Below, one piece after another: positions 9,693-20,351 of a stretch of DNA of 64,000 bases. Under the pieces are notes generated by a model. It was not told where the DNA came from. It did not search any database and saw only the letters and a list, made by a program, of their open reading frames with translations. This DNA comes from Euptelea pleiosperma (taxonomy: Eukaryota > Streptophyta > Magnoliopsida > Ranunculales > Eupteleaceae), in contig CM068546.1 in NCBI GenBank assembly GCA_035048495.1, forward strand, positions 11,228,435 to 11,292,434, given 5' to 3'. Made by a program: the position numbers and the translations under genes. Every line of letters begins with the position of its first letter. Position 1 is the first letter of the stretch.

Positions 9693-11745
9693 TTAATGAA
9701 GACATGAGTTTTGGTAAATACCCACCCCCAACTAAAATACAGCACCGTCCTGGATGCTCATGTCCGGGACAAAATATGATGAAAAACTCTGTAGGACTGT
9801 GATGTAAGTTATGAGGAATGGTTATACCAGTTTGGTCAAGATTGAACGATGGGAGGTACCTGATGCGTTTCAAAGGGATTGTACCTGCTTAGCCAGAATA
9901 ATGTATGAAATATAAAAAATAATGAATGCGACTCATGTGACTTCTAGGAATACCGGAATTGCCTTTCCGAAAACTCTTAGTTTAACGTCTTAAGCCAGAC
10001 ATAATGGGAGTGACATTCACCCCCAACTAAGTTGGAGCTCAGAGAGACTAACAGAAATATCAGTCTATACAGATCGGGTCAATAAGATCGATCTCGAAGG
10101 TCTGAATAGTCGACACGTCTAATTCTTGAAACGGTTTGAGACGTTGTCCATTGACCTAGAAGGTTGAATAATCCTTCGGGTCCTCTACAGTAATAGCCCC
10201 ATAGGGCTTGACCTCAAATACTACAAATGGACCTGTCCAACGGGATTTCAATTTCTTAGGGAAGATGTGAAGTCTAGAATTGTATAGTAAGACCTTTTGT
10301 CCCGGGTGAAAATCTTTTCAGAGGATGCTCTTGTCATGTATCCATTTCATTTTCTCTTTATATTTCTTGGATAAGGCAGACGAATCGTTCCTCAATTCAA
10401 TCAGTTGTAATTTTCTTTCTTCTAAGTCGTAGTTGAGCTTTTTGATTGCCCATAGGGCGCGATGCTCTATCTCAACAGAGAGATGGCAAGGTTTTCCATA
10501 TACCAACCGGTACAGAGACATGTTTAGGGGAGTTTTGTAAGCTGTCCGATAAGTCCATAGAGCGTCTGAGAGGCGGGTAGACCAATCTTTACGAGTGATA
10601 TTAACTGTTTTCTCCAAAATCTGCTTGATTTGCCTATTGGAAACCTCGACCTGACAACTGGTCTACGGATGGTAAGTAAGGGCAACCTTGTGAATCACCC
10701 CGTACTTTTTCATTAATTTTTCGAACACTTTATTGCAAAAATGGGTACCCCCATCACTTATGATGGCTTTGGGGGCTCCGAATCTGGCGTAGATGTACTC
10801 CCTTAGAAATTTAACCACAACTTGAAGTTCATTGGTTCTGGTTGGAATGGCCTCGATCCATTTAGAGACAGTGTCTACAGAGAGGAGGATGAATTGGAAT
10901 CCGTTTGATGTGGGAAAGGGTCCCATGAAATCAATGCCCCAGATATCGAATATTTCATCTACCTGTACAGGGTTAAGTGGCAACATGTTTTTTTGAGAAA
11001 TGCGCCCAAGATGTTGGCAATTATGACAGGGTTTGCTGAAAATATTCGCATCTTTAAACAAGGAGGGTCAATAGAATCCGCATTTCAGAACTTTCTCTAC
11101 AGTCTTCTTGGTGCTGAAATGACCGCCACAGAGTTGGTCATGATAAGAGGATAGGATATTAAGCTGGTCTGACTCTAGGACACACAGACGAATGATTTGG
11201 TTAGGACAGCATTTATATAAATACGGATCATCCCAAGAGTAATGCTTAACTTTCGCCAAGAATTGGTTCTTGTCTTGTTTGGAACAATTAGAGGGCATTT
11301 CTTCAGTCACGATGTAGTTGACTATGTCAGCATACCACGGATTGACGGAGATTGCGAACAGTTGTTCGTCTAGAAAGGTCTCTAGAATGGGTTGAGTTTT
11401 AAAAGATCACTCTAAAGTCAGTCTAGACAAGTGATCAGCCACGCCGTTTTCAATTCCTTTCTTATCCTTGATTTCTAGGTCAAATTCCTATAGTAATAAG
11501 ATCCATCTTATCAACCTAGGCTTTGTTTCCTTCTTGGACATGAGATAGCGCAGAACCGCATGATCAGTGTAAACAATGACCTTTGTGTCAAGAGCAAAAA
11601 CGACGGCCATGAGCTCTTTCTTAGTTGTGGAATAGTTTAACTGGGCCGAGTTTAAAGTCTTGCTCGCATAGTATATCACGTGCGGCATCCTGTCCTTTGT
11701 GACCAGTAAGTACGGCCTGAATTTGTCAAGAGCAAAAACGACGGC
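9693..11745 (-). pseudogene. Left arm: Athila-like RNase H-integrase remnant
   Basis: Minus-strand blocks in order are RNase H ([35 protein letters not shown]), the integrase zinc-binding region (HDQLCGGHFSTKKTVEKVLK, CHNCQHLG) and the integrase core (IDFMGPFPTSNGFQF, SKWIEAIPTR, AIISDGGTHF). The integrase C-terminal block follows ([44 protein letters not shown]), then a non-coding tail. The order inside RNase H is scrambled near the centre: MAVVFALD is present twice and the KFRPYLL block precedes MPHVIYY. Stops include TGA at the W of GFYWPSLFKD and the shared TAG after YHP. Confidence 0.85.
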
Positions 11746-11756
11746 CATGAGCTGTT

Positions 11757-13764
11757 GGATGCCGCACGTGATATACTATGCGAGCAAGACTCTAAACTCG
11801 GCCCAGTTAAACTATTCCACAACTGAGAAAGAGCACATGGCCGTTGTTTTTGCTCTTGACAAATTCAGGCCGTACTTACTGGCCACAAAGGACATTGTTT
11901 ACACTGATCATGCGGCTTTGCGCTATCTCATGTCCAAGAAGAAAACAAAGCCTAAATTGATAAGATAGAACTTATTACTTTAAGAATTTGACCTAGAAAT
12001 CAAGGATAAGAAAGAAATTGAAAACGGCTTGACTGATCACTTGTCTAGACTGACTTTAGAGTCATCTTTTGAAACTCAAACCATTCTAAAGACCTTTCCA
12101 GATGAACAACTGTTCGCAATCTCCGTCAATCCGTGGTATGCTGACATAGTTAACTACATCGTGACTGAAGAAATGCCCTCTCATTGTTCCAAACAAGACA
12201 AGAACCAATTCTTGGCGAGAGTTAACCATTACTCTTGGGATGATCCGTATTTATATAAATACTGTCCTAACCAAATCATTCGTCTGTGTGTCCTAGAGTC
12301 AGACCAGCTTAATATCCTATCCTCCTGTCATGACCAACTCTGTGGCGGTCATTCAGCACCAAGAACACTGTAGAGAAAGTTCTGAAATGCGGATTCTATT
12401 GGCCCTCCTTGTTTAAAGATGTGAATATTTTCAGCAAAACCTGTCATAATTGCCAACATCTTGGGCGCATTTCTCAAAGAAACATGATGCCACTTAACCC
12501 TATACAGGTAGATGAAATATTCGATATCTGGGGCATTGATTTCATGGAACCCTTTCCCATATCAAACGGATTCCAATTCATCATCCTCTCTGTAGACACT
12601 GTCTCTAAATGGATCGAGGCCATTCCAACCAGAACTAATGACCATAAAGTTGTGGTCAAATTTCTAAGGGAGTACATCATCGCCAGATTCAGAGCCCCCA
12701 AAGCCATCATAAGTGATGGGGGTACTTATTTTTGCAATAGAATGTTCGAAAAATTAATGAAAAAGTACGGGGTGATTCACAAGGTTGCCTTTGTTTACCA
12801 TCCGTAGACCAGTGGTCAGGTCGAGGTTTCCAATAAGCAAATCAAGCAGATTTTGGAGAAAACAGTTAATACCACTCGTAAAGATTGGTCTACCCGCCTC
12901 TCAGACGCTCTATGGGCTTATCGGACAGCTTACAAAACTCCCCTGAACATGCCTCCGTACCGGTTGGTATATGGAAAGCCTTGCCATCTCCCTGTTGAGA
13001 TAGAGCATCGCGCCCTATGGGCAATCAAAAAGCTCAACTTTGACTTAGAAGAAAGAAAATTACAACTGAATGAATTGAGGAACGATTCGTATGCCTTGTC
13101 CAAGAAATATAAAGAGAATGAAATGGATACATGACAAGAGCATCCTTAGAAAAGATTTTCACTCGGGACAGAAGGTCTTACTATACAATTCTAGACTTCA
13201 CATCTTCCCTAGGAAATTGAAATCCCGTTGGACAAGTCCATTTGTAGTATCTGAGGTCAACCCCTATGGGGCAATTACTATAGAGGACCCGAAGGATAAT
13301 TCAGCCTTCCAAGTCAATGGACACGCCTCAAACCGTTTCAAGAATTAGACGTGTCGACTATTCAGACCTTCGGGGATCGATTTCATTGACCCGGTCTATG
13401 TAAACTGATATTTCTGTTAGTCTCTCTGAGCTCCAACTTAGTTGGGGGTGAATGTCACCCCCGTTATGTCTGGCTTAAGACATTAAACTAAGCGCTTTCG
13501 GAAAGGCAATCAGTATTCCTAGAAGTCGCATTCATTATTTTTTATATTTCATACATTATTCTGGCTAAGCAGGTACAATCCCTCTGAAACGCATCAGGTA
13601 CCTCCCACCGTTCAATCTCGGCCAAACTGGTATAACCCTTCCTCATAACTTACATAACAGTCCTACAGAGTTTTTCATCATATTTTGTCCCGGACATGAG
13701 CATCGAGGACAGTGCTGTATTTTAGTTGGGGGTGAGTATTTACCAAAACTCATGTCTTCATTAA
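11757..13764 (+). pseudogene. Right arm: Athila-like RNase H-integrase remnant
   Basis: Plus-strand frames give the same blocks as the left arm, but in unscrambled order: [55 protein letters not shown]. The integrase zinc-binding region, core and C-terminal domain follow (to about 13348, KSRWTSPFVVSEVNPYGAI). It carries its own frameshift near 12352, where GGHFSTKKTVEKV is lost, and another near 13120, plus the TAG at 12805. The LYNSRLHIFPRKLKSRW type of C-terminus points to the Athila/Tat branch of Ty3/gypsy. Confidence 0.85.
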
Positions 13765-14630
13765 AAAAATGAGAAAAAGGAAGAAAAAATTGTATTTTGG
13801 GGGTTATTTCATGTGCTTTATAAAGAGTTTTCTGGGTACTTTCAAAATGTTTTCAAAGTCCTTTACAATGATGAGTACAAACTTGCCAGGAAATCTATTT
13901 ATTGAAAATGATGTCTTTTGAAAAATCACCTATTAGCTCTTAGGTCAGTTTAAAAGACAAACAGTACTGTAGTGGAATGTAACTTTTAGAAAACTCAGAT
14001 TCAATAAAAAATTTCACAGATCAACATCAGAATTGTCTGAAGTGTAGACTATCTAGAGATCCAAGAAGAACAATTGTGCAGACGTAACCAAGTGAGCTTT
14101 TGCGCTTTTCATCATTTTTGAGGGTTATAAAATTATTCTGAGTCACAGATGACTCGCAATTCTTCTAGTCCCAAAGTATTCCATTGAGTGATCTCATTAA
14201 CCCTTGCTTTGGTGATAGAACTCGGAATGACATCAAATTTGAATTATTACAAAAAGAACCTTCTCTATATCCATTTGAGACATTATAGATGAAAGTGCAA
14301 AGCCTAGAAAATGATACAGGCCATCTTTCTAACCAATCGGATATTTTTAACTTACCAAAAATCTATACCGTTAGAAATCATTTTTGAGCATTTTGATGAA
14401 AACCTTTTCTTGTTAACCCATCAACCAAAAACCCAATCCCAAAAAGAGTTCAACTCGAAAACCTATTTCTGAGAGGGATAAAAGAGTATTTGGTATGATT
14501 ACACCATGAAAAGATAGAAACCAAGAAAAAAAAAAAAAACAAATGGTTCAAGCTGAAAAGAAACATGATCAGAAAGAAAAAAAAAAGAATCTGAAAATAT
14601 ATGAATTATATAATTTAAGGGTTGGAGCTT
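13765..14630 (+). mobile_element. Athila-like 3' non-coding region continuing the right arm
   Basis: Right after the inverted repeat, the plus strand has the AT-rich text usual between integrase and the 3' LTR of Athila-like elements, including GGGGGTTATTTCATG and runs of A (14528-14540, 14577-14586). No envelope-like ORF is seen. The left arm has no counterpart, so the two elements were cut at different points. Confidence 0.5.
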
Positions 14631-14639
14631 TTATGCGAG

Positions 14640-15545
14640 TTGCATTAGTTCCACTTCCTACTTGTGTCTTCAAAAGCCATACATGTGGAAACGTGTTTGT
14701 CGATTTAGCCACAAGTTGGATAGAGCACAAAAAAATATTATATTATTTCAAAATGTTCTAACCAATCATCTATACTATTCATTTTCAATTGTCAAATAAC
14801 AGCAATGTAGATGTTATGATGCTCGGATATGGATACGGATACGGATACGGACACGGACACGGACACGGACACGGACACGGACACGGACACGGGAAGCGGA
14901 GATACGACTCGACATTTTCCAAAATCAAGGACACGGATACGGATACGAGTATCCTATTTTGTAGTTCAAAATTTTTTCTATGTTTTTCAACTTTTTATGA
15001 AGGATACGTGTCGGTGGAATGTCCGGTGTTCGTATCCGTGTCAACACGACACGACACTGGTACGAGGCACTAGTACAAGTATCTGGGTATCATAGTGTAG
15101 ATGCCATACACGAGGTCTGTGCTCATGGATCCAAATCATTGAAATATTAGGCTGCCCCTTCAATTAACCTCAGCCCAACAGCCCAAAATCCACATAATTC
15201 TAGCCAAATTCTAGCAGTCCGATCAAGTTCTTTTTGGACGATCAAAAAAATCTTTTGCAGTGATCTAAGTCCAATGTTGCAGAAATTCATTGCTTAGACA
15301 GTAGATCAGCCCAAAAGATGAGTATAGATGATTGGATTGTCTAGACAAAGGATCATGTGGTCACATGTGTGGATCCCCCACCCACTAAACTTTCACCATC
15401 CAAAATAAATTTTAATCATCTAACAGTTTGATGTGCGAATTCTGGTCATTGCTAATCAAGTTGTGGCCTAAAATGTGAATTGTCCAAATCAAGAAACACA
15501 TCACCACATGTACAGCTTTGGACAACACAGATATGAAGAAAATCA
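14640..15545. mobile_element. Possible decayed TIR element holding a hAT-type insert
   Basis: 14645-14720 (CATACATGTGGAAACGTGTTT then CCACAAGTTG) resembles, in inverted orientation, 15455-15540 (TACATGTGGTGATGTGTTT and CCACAACTTG in the complement). The match is imperfect, roughly two-thirds by eye. No ORF is present apart from low-complexity frames in the nested insert. The call is tentative. Confidence 0.35.
14814..15095. mobile_element. hAT-type MITE with GGATAC/GGACAC hexamer repeats
   Basis: Flanked by the exact 8-bp repeat TGTAGATG (14806-14813 and 15096-15103). The ends are inverted: TTATGATGCTCGGATA at the left, and the complement CTATGATACCCAGATA at the right. Inside, 14826-14892 is a run of GGATAC then GGACAC hexamers. 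Open frames through it give only repetitive GHGHGH or TDTDTD and are not genes. Confidence 0.8.
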
Positions 15546-15564
15546 TTATTAAAATATATTGACA

Positions 15565-15760
15565 CTCCTCCTGCTCCCACGCCCCTCTTGCTCCTGAGAT
15601 GTGTTAGCCAATACCTTAAGAGGCCACGACAGGAGCAGGAGCAAGAGGGGCGTGGGAGACAAATTACCTTATTTTTTCTTATACAATATTTTAACCTTAT
15701 TGACACTCCTCCTGCTCCCACGCCCCTCTTAAAATATTGTATAAGAAAAAATAAAATACA
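15565..15760. repeat. Nested hairpin built from three copies of a GC-rich 22-27 bp motif
   Basis: CTCCCACGCCCCTCTTGCTC occurs at about 15573-15593. Its complement GAGCAAGAGGGGCGTGGGAG is at about 15634-15655, and CTCCCACGCCCCTCTT occurs again near 15714. The third copy is itself enclosed by inverted TTTTTTCTTATACAATATTTTA (15673 onward) and its complement (15729 onward). The result is one hairpin beside another that shares a stem sequence. No coding potential. Confidence 0.75.
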
Positions 15761-16068
15761 ACAAGGGCACAAAAGGAGGTCGAGGAGACCTCCAAAAAAC
15801 AAAGGCTGAAACCAAAGGAAAAGAGAAACTCCTAGTTGCTCCTAATCATAATGGAACTCCAACGGAATGCCAAATCCTCAAAGGATAGCCCTTTGCACTC
15901 CTCAAAGAGCTTAGACCACAAGTTATGATTACAAAATAGTTCATACCGAATATGTAATAAATGTGATTATTACTTCAATCAATGAAATGATGCATTATAA
16001 ATTTTATATTGTGGGACTGATGTTATCCACAGATGAGAAGAGGAATGAAATCATGATTATACACTTAC
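15761..16068. other. Intron or intergenic sequence downstream of SEC14-like exon 3
   Basis: If the SEC14-like gene is active, this is the start of its next intron. I looked on the minus strand for the expected continuation of the CRAL-TRIO domain (the [21 protein letters not shown]-type block) and did not find it here or further left in the window. Confidence 0.4.
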
Positions 16069-16168
16069 CTGCAAAATAGAATCTACCTCATACTCTTTCC
16101 TCCAGTGGAGCATTTCTGTCCACATGTGAACTGTTTTTTCAATGTCAAATTTCCTTGCCTTCAAAAAT
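16069..16168 (-). CDS. SEC14-like phosphatidylinositol transfer protein, exon 3
   Basis: This 100 bp exon codes for [20 protein letters not shown] then [13 protein letters not shown], the end of the CRAL-TRIO N-terminal domain of plant SEC14-like (SFH) proteins. These bind and exchange phosphatidylinositol and phosphatidylcholine. Splice sites are good: TTGCTGCAG precedes the exon and CAG/GTAAGT ends it. The exon begins with the last base of the Arg codon split at the end of exon 2 (23711), so phase and protein sequence join exactly across a 7.5 kb intron. No further exon is visible to the left, so the gene is either cut off or has more giant introns beyond the window. Confidence 0.85.
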
Positions 16169-17142
16169 CTGCAGCAACAGAAGCCCTCACTTGTTTGAAC
16201 ATTTGAAGAAAAGCAACAGATGAAAATGGCGAGGAAAGAAAAATAAGAAAACATACAATAACAAATATCATAACTTCTACTTGCTTAAGATACTAAAGTT
16301 TTTCCTCTAAAATTAGGCCTAAGTAACCTACAGAATCCAAATACCTCATTAGAAATATGCTGATTGTATGCATCTATGTATTCAACCATCATAATACAGG
16401 AACAGAGACAAAAAGCACAATCATGGAAGAACTATTTCTAGTCCCAAGCCTAGTCTTGGTATGAAGGGGAAATAAGAAATAAATGAGTTACTCAAATAAT
16501 CATCATAAGACTTATCCCAACTGAGATCATAATATGTTTTTCCGAAGTGAGCAACAAATGACATTGTCAAATACACAACATTGAAACAAGTTCCCTTGTT
16601 TTGAGTCTTGACACAAATTACCTTATATTTGTACCATCCCAGTAATTTGAAAGTAGTGTAGAGTCCACAGGTTGCAGGAGACAACCCATCTTGAAACTTA
16701 AATGCTAAAGCAACAACAAGCAATGACCCACCATATATCCATACCCAGCTTGTAACATTAATGTAGCCCAACCAAGGTATTAAATTTCGATGTCTAGTTA
16801 TATTTCGACCACCCAGGAAAGGAAAATTTTCGGGGAAATTTTCGATGCAATATAGAAAACATACATTTTTTAGAGAAATGATGGAAATATTGGGGAAAAT
16901 TTTGTTGAAACTTTAGGAAATGATAAAACAAGCATTAAAACACTCTCATAAACCATCAAACTATAATAAACAACCATATGGAGTGTGGAAATGAATGTTC
17001 ATAGCGTTGTGTTACATCTTGAAGTAGGTATATGAAAGTTTGATAGTAAAAGAAGACTGAAATTGTACATGAAAAAGATTATAAGCACTAAAGATTGTCA
17101 CATGAAGTATATAGTTGAAATGAAGGTTTTAGGGTTAAGGTT

Positions 17143-17314
17143 AGGTTAGATTTGAGAGAGGAGAGAAGGATGTCATGTGTTGGTCACCATGACTCAATAA
17201 ATCTTATTTATATAAAAGGGATGTTACAAAAGACAAGTATACCCCTCATACAAAGGGGTATTTACAGGAATAGCCAAACTACGCTAAATACGTATAAATA
17301 CGTATCTGATAACA
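17143..17314 (-). repeat. 3' LTR of copia-2
   Basis: Ends GATAACA at 17314, followed by CTCCCCCTCAAG. It matches 22340-22468 from about 17143 to 17273. The outer edge is approximate. Confidence 0.65.
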
Positions 17315-17321
17315 CTCCCCC

Positions 17322-18720
17322 TCAAGTTGGTGCATAGATATCTCTCATGCCCAACTTGCATAAACATCTGTGAAGTTGCCAACTAGGAACTCCTTTGGCG
17401 AAGACTTCTGCTACTTGCTCATCGGTCTTCATAAAGGGGGTACAAATTTCTCCGGATACGATCTTCTCCCGAATGAAGTGGTGATCCACGCCAATGTGTT
17501 TGGCTTGGTCATGCTGTACTGGATTGTGAGCAATGCTGATAGCAGCCTTGTTGTCCCAATACAAGCTCACGGATCCCAAGACCAGAAAGCCAAGCTTAGT
17601 AACCAACATCTTCAGCCAGAGCATCTCACACAAGCCATAGGCCATTGCCCTAAACTCTGCCTCTACACTAGATCTGGCAACTACAGGTTGCTTCTTGCTC
17701 CTCCAAGTAACCAGGTTGCTTCTTACAAAGGTGTAATAGCCTGAGGTAGATCTCCTGTCATCCTTGGCACCAGCCCAGTCTGCATCAATGTATGACTCTA
17801 CTCTCATGTGACCATTCTTCTTGAAGATGAGGCCTCGTTCAGGGGCAAAGTTGAGATATCTCAATATCCTGTGTGCCGCCTTTAAGTGAATCTCTCTAGG
17901 ACAATGCATATACTGACTGATAACGTTGACTGCATAGGCAATGTCTGGGAGAGTCAAAGAGAGGTAGATCAACCTCCCAACCAATCTTTGAAAACCCCCC
18001 ACATCCTGTAAAGGCGTACAACTCGAGTTGGCCAACTGGTGGTTCTGCTCTATGGGAGTTTCTACTAGCTTAGCTCCCAATTTGCCATAGTCCTTCAATA
18101 GATCTAGGACGCACTTCCTTTGTGAGATGAATATCCCTTAGATGGATCTTGCAACCTTTATGCCGAGAAAGTACTTGAGAAGCCCCAGATCCTTAGTCTC
18201 AAATTCCCATGCTAGATGATTCTTTAGCTTGGTCACCTCTTGTGCATCATTCCCTATCAGAATGATGTTATCCACATAGACGAGGAGGGCAGTAGTGATC
18301 TTCCCTAGATGCTTCACAAATAGGGTGTGATCGTCTTGGCTTTGAGTATAACCCAGCTTCTTCACTGCTAGAGTGAACCTCTCAAACCAAGCTCTGGGAG
18401 ATTGTTTAAGCCCATAAAGGGCTTTCCTCAGTCAACACACCTTGATGCCATCCTTTGGGGGGGGGGGGTGAATCCTGGAGGAGGTACCATATAAACTTCT
18501 TCATGCACATCACCATGAAGAAAAGCATTAGTCACATCCAGCTGATGCAAAAGCCATGATTGGTTTGCTGCCAAGGACAACAATATCCTGATGGAGTTCA
18601 TTTTTGCAACAGGTGCAAAGGTCTCCAGTCCACGTAGTTAATCCCATAGGTTTGAGTGTACCCCTTGGCTACCAATCTAGCCTTGTACTTCTCAACTAAC
18701 CCATCTGCCTAATACTTTAC
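17322..18720 (-). pseudogene. copia-2 RNase H and reverse transcriptase C-terminal part
   Basis: 17322-18098 is a long open frame with RLVGRLIYLSLTLPDIAYAV, then CPREIHLKAAHRILRYL and DADWAGAKDDRRSTSGYYTF, the catalytic RNase H region. KHIGVDHHFIREKI follows near the end. 18138-18365 gives LLVYVDNIILIGND then ETKDLGLLKYFLGIKVA. The RT active site is YVDN instead of YVDD, and a TAG at 18138-18140 separates the two frames. Upstream, ALYGLKQSPRAWFERF is read near 18370-18420, after a stop and a run of 12 G (18457-18468). Confidence 0.88.
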
Positions 18721-19230
18721 TGAAATACCCTGAACTTTCATTCTAAGGTATTATGGTAAATTCACCTAATAATGAAAACCTGAACCTTTTTCAGACTTTT
18801 ATTATTGTTTTATGGTTTAATATCATGCTTGAGTACATATGTTTAATCTGGTTTCATTCTTACAACTTTGAAAAACCTGCTATTTTTGAAACTCACTCTT
18901 TAGGGCTAAATTCCTACTTAGAATAATGAACTATAACTTGCAGGGAACTTTTTCTTGCCCCAGCTAACATTCCAGAACTTTTATAAAACAATTTATTTTG
19001 TGGGCCCTAGACACCAAAAATATTCATATTTTACCCTTCCCAGCTTACCCAAGAAATTTAGAACATTTCTTGAGACATAAAAACCTTAGTGGGTTTTCGA
19101 ATAAACCTTAGTAGTCTAATTGACCAAATTGGACTACTAGGGGACATTCATGGATCACCTTCGGGTTCGGGTATGGGTCGATCTACGGACTTTCGAGTCG
19201 TATCTGGGTATCCGGAACCAGGGAGTGACA
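18721..19230 (-). mobile_element. Solo LTR inserted in the copia-2 reverse transcriptase
   Basis: A 510 bp block with no coding content begins TGAAATACCC and ends GGGAGTGACA (so TGTCACTCCC at the start on the minus strand). It is flanked by the exact 5-bp repeat TTTAC (18716-18720 and 19231-19235). TG...CA ends plus a 5-bp target duplication and no internal region define a solo LTR. The TGTCACTCCC start is common in Ty3/gypsy LTRs. It interrupts the copia reverse transcriptase frame on both sides. Confidence 0.88.
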
Positions 19231-19235
19231 TTTAC

Positions 19236-20350
19236 TATGAACACCCATCTGCACCCAACCGGCTTCTTGCCTCTTGGCAAATCAACAAGCTCCTATGTCT
19301 TATTCTTGTCTAAGGCACGCATCTCCTCGACCTTAGTAGTTTTCCATCTGGGATATGCCAACCCTTCTACCACAGAAGTAATGAACACCTTGTAGGAAGG
19401 AAACAAGGCATCGTAAGAAACAAAGTTACTCAAGGGATGTTAAGTACAACTTCGGGTGCCCTTTCTTAAAGCAATGGGAAGATCAAGAGCATACACATCA
19501 GTGGAAGAAGAAATAACAGGAACAGAGGTGGAAGAGATGTTACTTGGATCCGAGGATGGAACCACTGGAACTAGATCAGTAGTGGCTTTCCCTCTTCTGC
19601 GATAGACTTGAAGCTCCCCCTGTGCGTCAGGAGCACTATCAGACACCATAGTAGGTTGAGTAGGCCGGTCGACGACTAACGGGAATGGAGGAATCAGAGA
19701 TACAGTAGGAAGATGACAAAGAGAGGACCTCTCTTTACTACTTCTCTCCCCTTGAAGAGAGGTAGGGGAGACAAAGAATGTCTCCTCGCGAAAGGTGACA
19801 TCCATGGAAACAAACTTCTTGCCTGTCGAAGGGTGATAACACTTGTACCCCTTGTGAGTAGAAGAGTAACCAAGGAAGACACACTTAAGAGCTTTAAGAT
19901 CCAATTCGTTGCAATGTGGACCCAGAATGTGCACAAAGCAGACACACCTAAGGATACGAGGTGTGATAGGGAACAAAGATGAGCTAGGAGCAAGAACATG
20001 AACGAGAGACTGGAAGTTGAGCGCACGCGAAGGCATCAAGTTAGTTAGGTAGGCAGTGGTCAAAACAGCATCGGACCAAATTTGAGCTCGAGACATGGGC
20101 ACTGATCAAAAGAGATCGAGCTACCTCTGTCAGATGAGGCATTTTCCTTTCAATCACACCATTCTGCTGAGGGGTGTAGCTGTAGGAATTCTGATGGCAA
20201 ATCCCATGATCAAAAAATACTACTGTAGACCTCCAAACATATACTCTCCACCTTGGTCAGATCGAAGGACCCGATAGAGGCACCATATTGTGTTTGAAAT
20301 CTTTGGATGGGCATGCCAGCAATGAACAGAAGCTAAACTACTACTATGAG
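19236..20350 (-). pseudogene. copia-2 integrase and reverse transcriptase N-terminal part
   Basis: The main frame is 19440-20102 on the minus strand. It begins IWSDAVLTTAYLTNLMPSRA, the end of the integrase core. It then reads CVCFVHILGPHCNELDLKAL, FLGYSSTHKGYKCYHPSTGK, and a low-complexity linker before the RT domain. 19236-19440 carries the RT start, with KKPVGCRWVF read just beside the solo LTR. 20103-20350 has broken pieces of the core (TPQQNGVIERK-like). The frames do not join, so it is dead. Confidence 0.82.
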
Positions 20351-20351
20351 A

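Larger units (their letters stand above)
9693..13764. repeat. Large inverted repeat of Athila-like retrotransposon 3' halves
   Basis: The left arm, 9693-11745, reads as the reverse complement of the right arm, 11757-13764. Both arms run from the RNase H region (near the centre) through integrase to the conserved tail TAGTTGGGGGTGA (complement at the left). The centre, at about 11746-11756, has almost no spacer. Protein identity between arms is about 90% or more by eye. Both arms share the same stop where integrase should read YHPQTSGQ (TAG at 12805-12807 and its mirror at 10663-10665). This suggests a dead copy was duplicated in inverted orientation. Confidence 0.92.

Noticed and set aside
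14789..15095. Open frames coding for GHGHGH or TDTDTD strings
   Set aside because: They arise from the GGATAC/GGACAC hexamer array of a MITE and have no gene context.
16421..16771. A 116-codon minus-strand frame between SEC14-like exon 3 and the MITE
   Set aside because: It does not match the CRAL-TRIO continuation or any family I know, lies upstream of exon 3 within the intron, and has no splice context.
17370..17744. A 124-codon plus-strand open frame
   Set aside because: It is the opposite strand of the copia-2 RNase H coding region.
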